A stretch of DNA of 64,000 nucleotides from Aeromonas veronii (GCF_040215105.1 NZ_CP157875.1:3029501-3093500); one strand, 5' to 3'. Counted from the stretch's first letter, positions 42,742 to 51,278 are shown. Made by a program: numbers and translations. The notes: generated by a model from the sequence alone, not told the origin.

Positions 42742-43161
42742 TTAGCAGCAACCACTGCTGCCTGAACAGCATTCACTCTTGACGATACCTTTGATGGCGC
42801 CCGCTTTGCTTGGCTCTGTATTGGCTTCTGCACCATCCGCTTCGGAGGCTTTCGGTAATGCCAGACCTGCATAGCGCATCAGCTCAGTGCGGCTCGGATA
42901 ACGACCAGTGAGCACCACCTGGCCATCGACCAAGGTCACAGGCAGCCCTTCTTCACCGGAGATCTCCAGGAAAGAAGCCACCGCAGGGGTTTCAGCAAAT
43001 ACCAGGGGCTGTTGCGCCAGGTTGAAGCGATATAGAGATCCACCCTGCTGCTTGAGCCATTCTGCATCGCCCGCGAAGACCACCAGGTTTTGGTCAATAT
43101 CTGTGCCACATACACCGCTGGAGCAGCACAGGGCAGGGTCAAATACTTGTATCAATCTCAT
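42742..43161 (-). CDS. arsD: Arsenic metallochaperone ArsD
   Basis: 139 aa. It starts MRLIQVFDPALCCSSGVCG, with the Cys12-Cys13-Cys18 site that delivers arsenite to ArsA, and ends with vicinal pairs (ECCSGSSGCC) as in R773 ArsD. The start at 43161 follows GAGGAAGTG and is preferred over an in-frame ATG 12 codons upstream. It is second in the arsRDA-acr3-arsC operon. Confidence 0.95.
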   Translation of the reverse strand: MRLIQVFDPALCCSSGVCGTDIDQNLVVFAGDAEWLKQQGGSLYRFNLAQQPLVFAETPAVASFLEISGEEGLPVTLVDGQVVLTGRYPSRTELMRYAGLALPKASEADGAEANTEPSKAGAIKGIVKSECCSGSSGCC

Positions 43162-43295
43162 AATCACTTCCTCGCGTAATCTCAGTGGCAATCGCATCCA
43201 GAGCTGCTTTTAGCCCCTCGCGATCTGTTGAAAAACGGAAAACACCTCTAACAAGAGGGCTTCGCTCCGCTTCCCCGAGCATGAAAACAGGATGT
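43162..43295 (-). other. arsR-arsD spacer with possible ArsC-like scar
   Basis: 134 bases between arsR and arsD. On the minus strand, from about 43300, an ATG opens MNILFSCSGKRSEALL and stops after 29 codons. The first residues resemble the MNILFLCTGN start of thioredoxin-type (LMW-phosphatase-like) ArsC, but the P-loop is damaged. A chance match is possible. Confidence 0.25.
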
Positions 43296-43676
43296 TCATG
43301 ATGAACAGCCTTCCTTGTTGCAGGAAGGAAGAGGGGGAAGCACTTCGGGAGCACAATTGGCAGTGCCGCGCATATCTAAACACTGCTCGGGATGACCGCT
43401 ACAACACTCCTCAGTGAGGTAACCGATCAGCTCAAGCATCAGTGGGATATTGCCGCGATAGCGTAAAAATCGGCCTTCTTGCTCCACCGAGACGAGGCCC
43501 GCGTGGAGCATGGCTTTCAGGTGAAATGACAGGGTATTCGGAGCGATATCGAGCTCACTGGCCAACTGACCAGCAACCATCCCTTCCAGCCCAGATTTGA
43601 CCAGCAGGCGCCATACATCGAGGCGGATACCGGACGACAGAGACTCGAAGACTTTAGTAGCAGTATCTTTATTCAT
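43296..43676 (-). CDS. arsR: ArsR-family arsenite-responsive repressor (first copy)
   Basis: 126 aa from MNKDTATK. The winged-helix core (GQLASELDIAPNTLSFHLKAMLHAGLV, about 36-62) is typical of ArsR. The metal site appears to be C-terminal: ECCSGHPEQC, Cys91, Cys92 and Cys99, a layout like Acidithiobacillus-type ArsR rather than the ELCVCDLC type. It heads the arsRDA-acr3-arsC-gss operon. An inverted repeat lies just upstream. Confidence 0.9.
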   Translation of the reverse strand: MNKDTATKVFESLSSGIRLDVWRLLVKSGLEGMVAGQLASELDIAPNTLSFHLKAMLHAGLVSVEQEGRFLRYRGNIPLMLELIGYLTEECCSGHPEQCLDMRGTANCAPEVLPPLPSCNKEGCSS

Positions 43677-43691
43677 TTGAACCTCTATCAT

Positions 43692-43731
43692 TCATTTCAT
43701 GATTACAACTATACAAGAACAGTTGAAATGA
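43692..43731. promoter_or_regulatory. Putative ArsR operator upstream of the first arsR
   Basis: Inverted arms TCATTTCA (43692-43699) and TGAAATGA (43724-43731) with a 24-base spacer, 15 bases upstream of the arsR start. Suitable for a repressor dimer pair over the operon promoter. Confidence 0.45.
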
Positions 43732-43762
43732 TCAAGGCAGCTTGCCACTGCTTTGAACCTAT

Positions 43763-44059
43763 TCAGGTTGAGCTGCCGTTTACGCAGCACTCTTCACGGA
43801 AAAATGCGATGACCTCTTCCAGCACCTCGAATTGAGACACGCACATGAGCATGCGACTCTCCCGGTTCTGCTTGACGAGCCCTACCGATACCAGAGCCGA
43901 GATATGGTGGCTGAGGGTTGATGCGGGGATAGATAGTTGCTTTTGCAGCTCTCCAACAGGCAAGCCCTGCGTCCCGGCCTTGATGAGATGCTTGAAAATG
44001 AACAGGCGAGTTGGATGACCAAGCTCCTTCAACGCTTTAGCGACTTCTTCCAGCTGCAT
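43763..44059 (-). CDS. arsR: Second ArsR-family repressor, likely methylarsenite-type
   Basis: 98 aa from MQLEEVAKAL, with winged helix LQKQLSIPASTLSHHISALVSVGLVKQ. Cysteines are only at 73 (MCVSQ), 91 and 92 (EECCVNG). From memory, the methylarsenite-selective ArsR of Shewanella putrefaciens uses Cys83, Cys101 and Cys102, the same 18-residue spacing plus vicinal pair. It is divergent from arsP, a methylarsenite permease, and the shared intergenic region has two ATTTC-N10-GAAAT palindromes. This supports control of arsP by trivalent organoarsenicals; the specificity is inferred. Confidence 0.85.
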   Translation of the reverse strand: MQLEEVAKALKELGHPTRLFIFKHLIKAGTQGLPVGELQKQLSIPASTLSHHISALVSVGLVKQNRESRMLMCVSQFEVLEEVIAFFREECCVNGSST

Positions 44060-44084
44060 GACCCAATCTCCCCACACGATGCAT

Positions 44085-44104
44085 ATTTCGATAATACCAG
44101 AAAT
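44085..44104. promoter_or_regulatory. ArsR operator, site 1, between arsR and arsP
   Basis: 20-base palindrome ATTTC-N10-GAAAT, 26 bases upstream of the second arsR start. Confidence 0.55.
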
Positions 44105-44121
44105 GTCTTGATCAACACATC

Positions 44122-44141
44122 ATTTCCATTATTCTAGAAAT
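44122..44141. promoter_or_regulatory. ArsR operator, site 2, between arsR and arsP
   Basis: A second 20-base ATTTC-N10-GAAAT palindrome, 37 bases from the first and 26 bases before the arsP start. Confidence 0.55.
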
Positions 44142-44167
44142 GTAGTATTTACGTGGAGGATATGAAG

Positions 44168-45247
44168 ATGAATGACTGGTTAACCATGCTGACGGATGCA
44201 TCTCAGATGTTTTTGTTCCTGGCCTTTGAGCTCTCTGTGCTGTTTCTGGTGATCAGTGCCGGGGTCAGCTTGATCCGCCAGAAGATACCCGACGCCAAGA
44301 TCCAAGCCATGCTGGGGGCACGAAAAGGCAGAGGCTACTTGATCTCTGCGGTACTGGGCGCATTGACCCCATTTTGCAGCTGCTCAACCATCCCTATGCT
44401 GCGTGGGCTCTTGTCTGCCAAAGCCGGTTTTGGGCCGACACTGACTTTCCTGTTTGTCTCACCCTTGCTCAATCCGATTATTGTCGGCCTGATGTGGGCT
44501 ACCTTCGGATGGAAAGTGACGGTGCTGTATGCCGTGATCGCAGCTGGCGTCTCCGTACTGGCGAGCATGCTGCTGGACATGCTGGGGTTCGAGCGTCATG
44601 TCATTGACCCTAAAGATGCCCCAAAAAGCAGCTGTAGCACCAGTTGCGGCACTACTGCGAGTGAACCGGCCAGTGCGAATGCAACCGCTTGCTGTGCAAG
44701 CAGCACCATCAAGTCAGTCAAACCGATAAGTACTGCGGCATCCTGCTGTGCCCCACAACCAGAGGCAGAAGCAACGCCAGCGCTCTCTTGCTGCGCAGGT
44801 GGCACCGCGACCCTGACCCAAGTGCCAGTGATCCCCACTGCCTTTGCCAAAGCTCGTGCTGATGCTTGGCAGCAATTCAAAGAGGTGCTGCCCTACTTGT
44901 TGCTGGGGGTACTGATCGGATCATTTATCTACGGTTTTATTCCGTCAGAGTGGATCGCCGCCCACGCTGGGGCAGATAACCCCCTGGCTATTCCATTCAG
45001 TGCCATCGTGGGTATTCCGCTCTATATCCGGGCAGAAGCTGTTATCCCGCTTGCATCGGTACTGATGAGTAAAGGGATGGGGATGGGGGCAGTGATGGCT
45101 CTGATCATCGGCAGTGCGGGGGCCAGCCTGACCGAGGTGATCTTGCTCAAGTCGATGTTCAGAACCCCCATGATTGTGGCATTCCTCACCGTCATACTGG
45201 GGATGGCCGTCATGATGGGCTACCTTACCCAACTGCTGTTTTCATAA
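44168..45247 (+). CDS. arsP: ArsP-family permease for organoarsenicals
   Basis: 359 aa, DUF318 permease family. The hallmark GALTPFCSCSTIPMLRGLL (about 60-78) carries the TPFCSC cysteines needed by ArsP, which exports methylarsenite and aromatic arsenicals. Two four-helix halves are joined by a cytosolic linker (about 150-220) with several cysteine pairs. The start at 44168 (MNDWLTML) follows GGAGGA at about seven bases; an upstream ATG at 44153 is less likely. Divergent from its presumed regulator. A terminator follows. Confidence 0.87.
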   Translation: MNDWLTMLTDASQMFLFLAFELSVLFLVISAGVSLIRQKIPDAKIQAMLGARKGRGYLISAVLGALTPFCSCSTIPMLRGLLSAKAGFGPTLTFLFVSPLLNPIIVGLMWATFGWKVTVLYAVIAAGVSVLASMLLDMLGFERHVIDPKDAPKSSCSTSCGTTASEPASANATACCASSTIKSVKPISTAASCCAPQPEAEATPALSCCAGGTATLTQVPVIPTAFAKARADAWQQFKEVLPYLLLGVLIGSFIYGFIPSEWIAAHAGADNPLAIPFSAIVGIPLYIRAEAVIPLASVLMSKGMGMGAVMALIIGSAGASLTEVILLKSMFRTPMIVAFLTVILGMAVMMGYLTQLLFS

Positions 45248-45251
45248 ATGA

Positions 45252-45284
45252 CAAAAGGGCCTTCTGGAACAGAAGGCCCTTTTG
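45252..45284 (+). terminator. Terminator after arsP
   Basis: 14-bp stem CAAAAGGGCCTTCT/AGAAGGCCCTTTTG with loop GGAAC. Confidence 0.85.
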
Positions 45285-45306
45285 TACAGAAAACGTTCAC
45301 CAATAC

Positions 45307-45465
45307 TCAATGAGTACTTGCCCCGAAACAGCGGCATCCCTCTCTGCGTCGTTTTGTCTCATTTTTAGCTAGATATGCTGCCAGCTCAAGCATCTTCTTG
45401 AGTGATTCGGTATCGTTCCGCTCAATCAGATACTCAGCATTCTTGGGGAAATGCACCAATCCCAT
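45307..45465 (-). pseudogene. C-terminal remnant of a Gp2/YfjJ-like satellite protein
   Basis: Minus-strand frame of about 52 codons, GLVHFPKNAEYLIERND...LELAAYLAKNETKRR, ending with CFGASTH and a stop. It aligns along its length with the C-terminus of the intact gene at 50610-51278 (GLVQLSEKG..., HAAYLAKRESKRR, CFGGSNL). The upstream part is gone, replaced by the IS3 remnant. Confidence 0.7.
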
Positions 45466-46097
45466 TTTTTTACAATCTTGCAGAGTAGTATCTTCCCAAG
45501 TCGTGAGTGCCGACGTTGGCGGTTATAAAAAATCTCGATGTATTCCTGGATCGCAGCCTTGGCCTCTGCTCTCGTCTTGAATCGATAGTGGTGAACCAAT
45601 TCATTTTTAAGAGACCCCCAGAAGCTTTCTATCGGGGCATTGTCGAAGCAGTTTTCCTTATGCCACATGGAGGTCTGCATGCCAAATTGTGTCTGAAGAG
45701 CCCAGTAAGCCTTAGCGCAATACTGACTGCCCCGGTCTGCGTGATGGATGAGTCCGGCTGGCGGCCTCTTCTGCTGCACGGCGCGAAACAGAGCCTGTCT
45801 GCCCAACCTGGTGGTCATTCTCTCTCCCATCGCATAGCCCACTATTTCACAAGTAAACACATCCTTGAGGCCAGCTAGATAAAGCCAGCCCTCGTCTTCT
45901 CCTTCCAACTCAGTGACAGAACGTCCTCCTGGAACCGTTTTTTCCTGTCTTCCTTTGGTCGCCACAATCCAGTTAGCCAATGTGCCTTTGGCAATGCTGA
46001 GTCTTCTGGCTGCTTCCGATTGGCTGAGCCTTTGCTCCAATACCAGTCGAACCGCACCTGCACGAAACTCTAGTAAATAATATTCTCTCTATTTCAT
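45466..46097 (-). pseudogene. IS3-family transposase remnant
   Basis: A minus-strand frame combines an OrfA-like start (EQRLSQSEAARRLSIAKGTL) directly with an OrfB-like DDE segment (GLIHHADRGSQYCAK, NAPIESFWGSLKNELVHH, YNRQRRHSRLG). The middle, including the OrfA/OrfB junction and the first Asp region, is missing. The upstream codons contain a stop (TAG at 46089-46091) after the probable ATG at 46095-46097, and the C-terminus is cut after RRHSRLG. It is therefore inactive. I cannot define terminal inverted repeats. Confidence 0.8.
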
Positions 46098-46171
46098 TCA
46101 ATCCCCCCGATTGTCTCATCGTAACAATCGGGACTGCCTGTGAAAATCAGGGTACCTCACAGCAAAGCACG

Positions 46172-48313
46172 CTACATTTCGGATACCGCCCAACGCATTA
46201 AGCTTTTTTCAAAGTCAGTCAGTTGAAGGCGCTCTATTCTGGGCGCCAAGGCCCGAAGTTTCGCCAGTAGGTCGTTCAGATGTTCCGATGGCAAGATGAG
46301 GCTCTTGACCTGGGTCGAGATCTGAGTGGGAATTCCGTATTCGTCCAACGCAGTGAGTAGCGGGTCGAGGAACATATTTTCAAGCTGCTCAGCAAAGAAG
46401 CTGAAGTCACCCGGCTCTATCCCTCTTTTCGCCAATACGTCGGCCTGGATTTTGCTGACGGCCATGATGTCCCGAGGCAATCGGAAGCAAACCATATTCC
46501 TGATGAATTTAAGGCGTAGGTTGATCGCTTCGCTGGGTGTGTTGTCCTGTCGTCGATTATCTACTGCGTCTCGTAAGTACGCTGGTAGGTTTTTCTGAGT
46601 TCGGAGCTCATTGATGTGCCAAGCCAATTGTGAGCTGGACGATATCCCGTAATCCATCAGGTTACCGCCCTCCAGGCTGTAGACCAGCTCACATAGGTAA
46701 TTGACTTGGTTCGGCTCAGGGATACCTTTCCAACCCAGCAGTTTTCGGCTGTTCGGCAGATCTCGAATTATCGTTTCCGCCACCTCGACTTGCCGCTCAA
46801 TCGGAATGTGCCGGTTCTCGATCAGGGTCGTCGGTGACAACACCGGGTTGGCGTAAGCATCCTGCAGCCTGCCACGCGAGATATCGGTCAGGTACTCGGG
46901 TTCCAACTGCATTAGCAGCCCCATAGGGGAGCTCTCATCCTGATGGCCGATGGGGTACTCGACTATCAGCCCTTCCTCAGGAGGGGGAGCCTCGAGCATA
47001 AATACCTTGCCAATGAAGTACTTGTTCATACGGCCTGCACGACCAGAAATGTTCTTGTACGTGAAGTAATCGAACGTCGAGGTGTTCAGGCGACGGTCGT
47101 AAATGATCACGTTCTCTGCCGAGGTGTTAACTCCCTCGATCATCGTCGACGTACAGATGATCCGCTTGATGGTGCCTTCGTTGAAAAGTTTGACGATGTA
47201 CTGCTGGAGTGCGCGCGGCACCCCACCATGGTGAATCCCGATGCCCAGAGATATGGCCTTGGCAACGTTCCATTCGGGATGGTAGTGCTTGGAAATCCAT
47301 GCGGCGATTTCCTGCGTCTCCGGCACTAGGGTCAGCTCAGCTTTCTTAATCAAATACTCGGCAACCCTGTTCGCACTAGGTGGAGCCTGACAGTAGATCA
47401 GAGTGGGTGAGTCCAGGGTTTTAACCAGCTCCAGCAACTTTTCCTCTCGTTCTTCGGAGCGCATCCCCAGATTGAAATTCTGGATGTCGACCGCGACAGT
47501 GCTGTAGTCGGACGGGATGAAGTGATACTCGTAACCATCCAAACCAGAGATCTTCTGGATGTGCGGCCCGAGCATGTAGAACTGAGCGCCGGTCTTGGCG
47601 AGCTTATGGAAGGCGAGGCTCAGATCAACAGCACGGGTGTTTTCGTCTGTACCGTTCGCCAAGTCGATTTTGTAGAACTCATCCAGGACGAAGAACTCCA
47701 CATCCGCAAGGTCAGGACGCTGGATGACGCGCTCCTGGGTGAGGAGATAGACGTTGGTTGTGTCGGGCACAGCTTCCTGACTGGGGTGCGTGATCAGATT
47801 GAAACCCTTGAAACGCTTGACCAAGCGGCGACGAGTTTCGTCGATCAGTGCAATGGTCGGAACGATCACGACTACTTTCTTGAATCGTCGCTGTGCCAGT
47901 ACCGCGTCAATTACGAGGCTTTTTCCAACGCTTGTGGATGCACTGAGCACCACGTTGCGGCCTTGCATGATCAAGCTGAAAACGTGGGCCTGCAGATGGT
48001 GAAACACCATACCCTGTTCAACACCTTCAACCCTGTGCGCCTCATAAGCCAGGCGGTCAGAAAGCGCCATGTTGCTGAGGTAAGGCGTAATGTAGGGGAA
48101 TAGTCCGACGGCACGTACCATGTTGAGCAGCAGCGACTGTTCGACTGCGTCGAAAAGGTTGAATTTGTCGAGTGCTCGTATCACCAGGTCGCGACCTTCC
48201 CACTCAGAGTTGCTTCTGTTGACGATGGTGTTGATGGCCAGCAGTACATCGATCGTTGATGCACCTTCATCACCGAGTTTCGCTAGCTTGTTCTTGATCG
48301 TTTCGTAGTTCAT
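46172..48313 (-). CDS. abpB: AbpB-like DEAD/DEAH-box helicase of a phage-defence pair
   Basis: 713 aa from MNYETIKNKL (48313). SF2 helicase motifs: NVVLSASTSVGKSLVIDAVL (Walker A, about 119-138), FFVLDEFYKIDL (motif II) and ICTSTMIEGVNTSAENVIIYDRR plus NISGRAGRM (motifs V and VI). Length, motif style and pairing with a DUF4297 nuclease gene upstream match E. coli AbpB/YfjK (729 aa), which with AbpA inhibits T4, lambda and other phages. It follows abpA by 104 bases on the same strand. Hachiman HamB is a related alternative, but the partner here is not a typical HamA. Confidence 0.8.
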   Translation of the reverse strand: MNYETIKNKLAKLGDEGASTIDVLLAINTIVNRSNSEWEGRDLVIRALDKFNLFDAVEQSLLLNMVRAVGLFPYITPYLSNMALSDRLAYEAHRVEGVEQGMVFHHLQAHVFSLIMQGRNVVLSASTSVGKSLVIDAVLAQRRFKKVVVIVPTIALIDETRRRLVKRFKGFNLITHPSQEAVPDTTNVYLLTQERVIQRPDLADVEFFVLDEFYKIDLANGTDENTRAVDLSLAFHKLAKTGAQFYMLGPHIQKISGLDGYEYHFIPSDYSTVAVDIQNFNLGMRSEEREEKLLELVKTLDSPTLIYCQAPPSANRVAEYLIKKAELTLVPETQEIAAWISKHYHPEWNVAKAISLGIGIHHGGVPRALQQYIVKLFNEGTIKRIICTSTMIEGVNTSAENVIIYDRRLNTSTFDYFTYKNISGRAGRMNKYFIGKVFMLEAPPPEEGLIVEYPIGHQDESSPMGLLMQLEPEYLTDISRGRLQDAYANPVLSPTTLIENRHIPIERQVEVAETIIRDLPNSRKLLGWKGIPEPNQVNYLCELVYSLEGGNLMDYGISSSSQLAWHINELRTQKNLPAYLRDAVDNRRQDNTPSEAINLRLKFIRNMVCFRLPRDIMAVSKIQADVLAKRGIEPGDFSFFAEQLENMFLDPLLTALDEYGIPTQISTQVKSLILPSEHLNDLLAKLRALAPRIERLQLTDFEKSLMRWAVSEM

Positions 48314-48417
48314 GACCACATCATTCCTTGAGACCTCCGAGGCAGGATGGCCCACCACTCGGGATACCTTCCCCTTCTTGTACGTTCTGCTGCGTAAACC
48401 GAAGAGCAGGAATCAGC

Positions 48418-50046
48418 TCATACCTGTAGCTCTTCCAGCTTTTCGCAGCGAGCGTTGAAAGCCTTGGTCAGCAGTTCAATGCTTTCCATTGGCACCAGAA
48501 AGACCATCACCTTCACCTGCTTGATGTTCTCCGGCAGTTGTGTAGTGAAGGTGCTGAAGTGGGTCTCGATCTCAGTCTTGAGGCTGTTGATGTAGTCAGC
48601 GAGCCATCCTGACGAAAGCGCTTTGCTGTCGTAGGTCAACAGGATCGGGAAGCAGAGGACATTCAGCATGTCATCGACGGGTGAATTGCGGTGCAAGGCT
48701 TGGTTGAAGGCATCTGCTTTTGGCTGGTGGTGCAATGGTTCGCGCAGAGAGATGATAATTTCGCGTTCTGCCGACAACACTGCTTCTGAGATCGTCTCGT
48801 CAAGGACTTCGCAGATCTGCTCCAGCGTTGCATCCATGGCGTTTGCTTCAATCAGGCGAGCAAGACCTAGCCATAACTGATCGTCCTGGCCAGGTATCTG
48901 AACGATATGGGCGTTACCAAACTCCGAAAGCTTGCCGGCGGATTTGTAGAAGACTTTGCACGCCACGGGTTCGCTGTTTTGGCGGCTGCGCAAGATGGCG
49001 TGGAGAATCAGTTCCGCGATGAGCCTGTCGCGCGGTAGGTCACTGTCGCTGAAAGTACTAATTGACCGGGCGAGAATCGCTTCGGCGTTGTGCGCAAGGA
49101 TATTGACGATCTCGCTGGCCTTGAGGGAAAACTCGGGCAGCCATTCGATGAGGTGCTTTGCGAAGGTCTCGTGCCGCCATTTTTTTAGCGAATACTTCAC
49201 GTCAAAGCCAGAAAATGAATGCAGCAGACCCTCTTCGGTGCTCGCGTGAAACTCGACCAAGAACGGATCCGGGCGCTTTTTGTAGGGTTTGGAGGTGGCT
49301 GTTGATTTGTCATCAGCCTCGTCCAATAGCTTTTTCAAGCGTGCTAGTGCTGGCTCACGAAGAATGATTTTTGATGCAGCCGCTGTCTTCACATTGGCTG
49401 TGGCAGCCTTGTCGGCCATCTCCAGGAATTCGTCGTAAATCGCCTGAAGTTGGGTGTAGTTGGGTCGATTTCCGAGCCCTTCTGCAAGCTGGGACAGAAC
49501 CTTGATATTGACCGCTTCCAACGCCTCGACATCGCCGTAGACCTGCCAGACACAGTTGTCAGCCCAGTAGGCGAAATTCCGTTTCTGCGGTGAGGCAAAC
49601 TTCTTGAATTTTTTGACCAGTGCCGTGCCTCGGTCTGTAGTGGAGTCAGGCAACACCCGCTTCTCCAGCTCAACCTTGAAGCCCTCAAGAATGGTTGCAA
49701 CGTCGCGCTTGGTCACTATTCGGAAGCGGGCAAGTCCTGGGCGCACGTCGCATTTCAGAGATTTATGCAGCAGGGAAGAGTCGGCCTTGGTGCCGTCCAG
49801 GGCGATCACCTCTTTCCAGTTCCATTTATGGTTAGCTTCGGTCGTCTTGACCTGGATGTACTCGCTTACGAGCTGTCCGTCGCACTGGAATACGGTCACG
49901 ATGTCGTCCGCTGTCTCACATTCCACTTGGGAGTAGGTGCTATCGCGGAGCATTTTGAAAATGAAGGTGACGGCTACATGGTCTTGATACTTGAAGCCTT
50001 GCCTTGCCGCGGGCCCACCTGCATTGGATGGACTAGTAATACTCAT
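48418..50046 (-). CDS. abpA: AbpA-like DUF4297 nuclease-domain protein
   Basis: 542 aa. The N-terminus GGPAARQGFKYQDHVAVTFIFKML and E..ADDIVTVFQ...EYIQVKTTE (about 41-73) give the PD-(D/E)XK-like pattern of DUF4297/Cap4-type double-strand DNA nucleases (Glu, Asp, Gln-x-Lys). The long C-terminal part has no named domain. Length fits E. coli AbpA/YfjL (538 aa). It is the first gene of the abpA-abpB pair in a CP4-57-like setting. Confidence 0.8.
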   Translation of the reverse strand: MSITSPSNAGGPAARQGFKYQDHVAVTFIFKMLRDSTYSQVECETADDIVTVFQCDGQLVSEYIQVKTTEANHKWNWKEVIALDGTKADSSLLHKSLKCDVRPGLARFRIVTKRDVATILEGFKVELEKRVLPDSTTDRGTALVKKFKKFASPQKRNFAYWADNCVWQVYGDVEALEAVNIKVLSQLAEGLGNRPNYTQLQAIYDEFLEMADKAATANVKTAAASKIILREPALARLKKLLDEADDKSTATSKPYKKRPDPFLVEFHASTEEGLLHSFSGFDVKYSLKKWRHETFAKHLIEWLPEFSLKASEIVNILAHNAEAILARSISTFSDSDLPRDRLIAELILHAILRSRQNSEPVACKVFYKSAGKLSEFGNAHIVQIPGQDDQLWLGLARLIEANAMDATLEQICEVLDETISEAVLSAEREIIISLREPLHHQPKADAFNQALHRNSPVDDMLNVLCFPILLTYDSKALSSGWLADYINSLKTEIETHFSTFTTQLPENIKQVKVMVFLVPMESIELLTKAFNARCEKLEELQV

Positions 50047-50157
50047 CAGGACATCCTTGCATCGCGAAAATATTTGCAGACATCTGGCATCCGCTCAACT
50101 AATAGAGCTGTTCCATCCTGTCGCTAACTGATTGATATATTTTGACGAGACTATCAC

Positions 50158-50491
50158 TTAAAAATCAACAAAACCCTGCCGGGTCTCACATACGCTGTAT
50201 TCAGCCCAGTTCGACATCGCTTCATAGGTGGCAAAGGCATTGCGCACTTCCTGGATCTCAAGAGGTCGCCCCAACACGGGCTTGCCGCCAATCACTGCAG
50301 TCACCAGTTCTAGACTCAGGGTGTTTTGCTCGATAGCCAGAGATGCCTGTATCGTGCGGATCCGGTTCTCCCGACGCAGCATAGGTACTTGAGAGCTCTG
50401 AGTCGACCGCCACTGTCCCACCAACGTGGCAATCCGCTACCCGGCTCAACATAGCGTGGGTAAGAGTGAAGGGAGGGGAATAGGCTGCCAT
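50158..50491 (-). pseudogene. Fic-family N-terminal fragment, frameshifted
   Basis: Two overlapping minus-strand frames reconstruct the start of a Fic protein. MAAYSPPFTLTHAMLSRVAD is in one frame; after a shift near 50430 come LVGQW and MLRRENRIRTIQASLAIEQ, then EIQEVRNAFATYE. The stretch SLAIEQN resembles the (S/T)xxxE(G/N) inhibitory motif of self-inhibited Fic AMP-transferases. The catalytic HxFx(D/E)GNGR region is absent, so this is a remnant. Confidence 0.72.
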
Positions 50492-50609
50492 GAATACTTC
50501 TAGTAATAAGGCGAAAAATGAGGGGTTAGCTTAACAGATCCGGGAGAAAAAACTCCCGGATCACATACCACCAACACTACTGCAGTAAAAGAAGTATATT
50601 ATCAAGCCT

Positions 50610-51278
50610 TCAAAGGTTACTCCCCCCGAAACATTGATATCCCTCCCCACGGCGCTTCGATTCCCTTTTGGCAAGGTAGGCTGCATGGAGCAGCACTTTT
50701 TTTATAGCCACAGGATCATCTGAGAAAATTTCGTGCTGTCCCTTCTCTGAAAGTTGAACTAACCCTCGCCACCGGCAAAAATCAATTGATAAATCTGCTT
50801 CAAAGATAGCTCGATGCCAAGCCACTCTAAGCTTGTTTGCCAGATTCATATTCTCAGACTTAAAATCCCCAAGAGAGTAATAGGCATCCCCATTTAAGAA
50901 AAACATCAAGTGATAGTGAGGAACGACAGCCTCTGCTGTTTGCTCCCTCGCCCAAACATATCTAATTGCTGTTTTGCGAACTCTTTTTCCATTTGTAGCT
51001 TGGCGTATCTGATCCAGAACAAACAGTTTTTTAAGCTCCCCAAAGAATGCCTTCAGCACTGCACCATGATAACATGAACTGCCACCCGATAGGATTCTGG
51101 TAAAAATGTTATCAGGGAAGTGCAGGTCAACTCTGAAAGCAAAGACCCTAGAGTATTGAGCAAAAGCATCATTCATCACAGCAACAATTTTACTGAGGTT
51201 ATCTTTATCGAAAGTATACCCACTTCTTTGGTAGTGGCGTTCAGCCGCCACTCGATACTCATTAAGAGTGTCAAACAT
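50610..51278 (-). CDS. Inovirus Gp2/YfjJ-like protein
   Basis: 222 aa when started at 51278 (MFDTLNEYRV), which follows GGAG; ATG 51290 is an alternative. VFAFRVDLHFPD, YVWAREQ...HYHLMFFLNGDAYYS and the C-terminal HAAYLAKRESKRR match the YagK/YfjJ (inovirus Gp2) family found in P4-like satellites. The HYH motif is reminiscent of rolling-circle replication initiators, but the function in satellites is unproven. It lies between alpA and abpA, as yfjJ does in CP4-57. Confidence 0.8.
   Translation of the reverse strand: MFDTLNEYRVAAERHYQRSGYTFDKDNLSKIVAVMNDAFAQYSRVFAFRVDLHFPDNIFTRILSGGSSCYHGAVLKAFFGELKKLFVLDQIRQATNGKRVRKTAIRYVWAREQTAEAVVPHYHLMFFLNGDAYYSLGDFKSENMNLANKLRVAWHRAIFEADLSIDFCRWRGLVQLSEKGQHEIFSDDPVAIKKVLLHAAYLAKRESKRRGEGYQCFGGSNL

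Noticed and set aside
43139..43354. 71-codon minus-strand frame between arsR and arsD
   Set aside because: It overlaps the arsD start and the arsR end in another frame and shows no family motif; a possible older scar in a different frame is noted separately.
46108..46135. Inverted repeat CCCGATTGT/ACAATCGGG beside the IS3 remnant as an IS end
   Set aside because: No matching sequence at the other end of the remnant, which is truncated, so it cannot be shown to be a terminal repeat.
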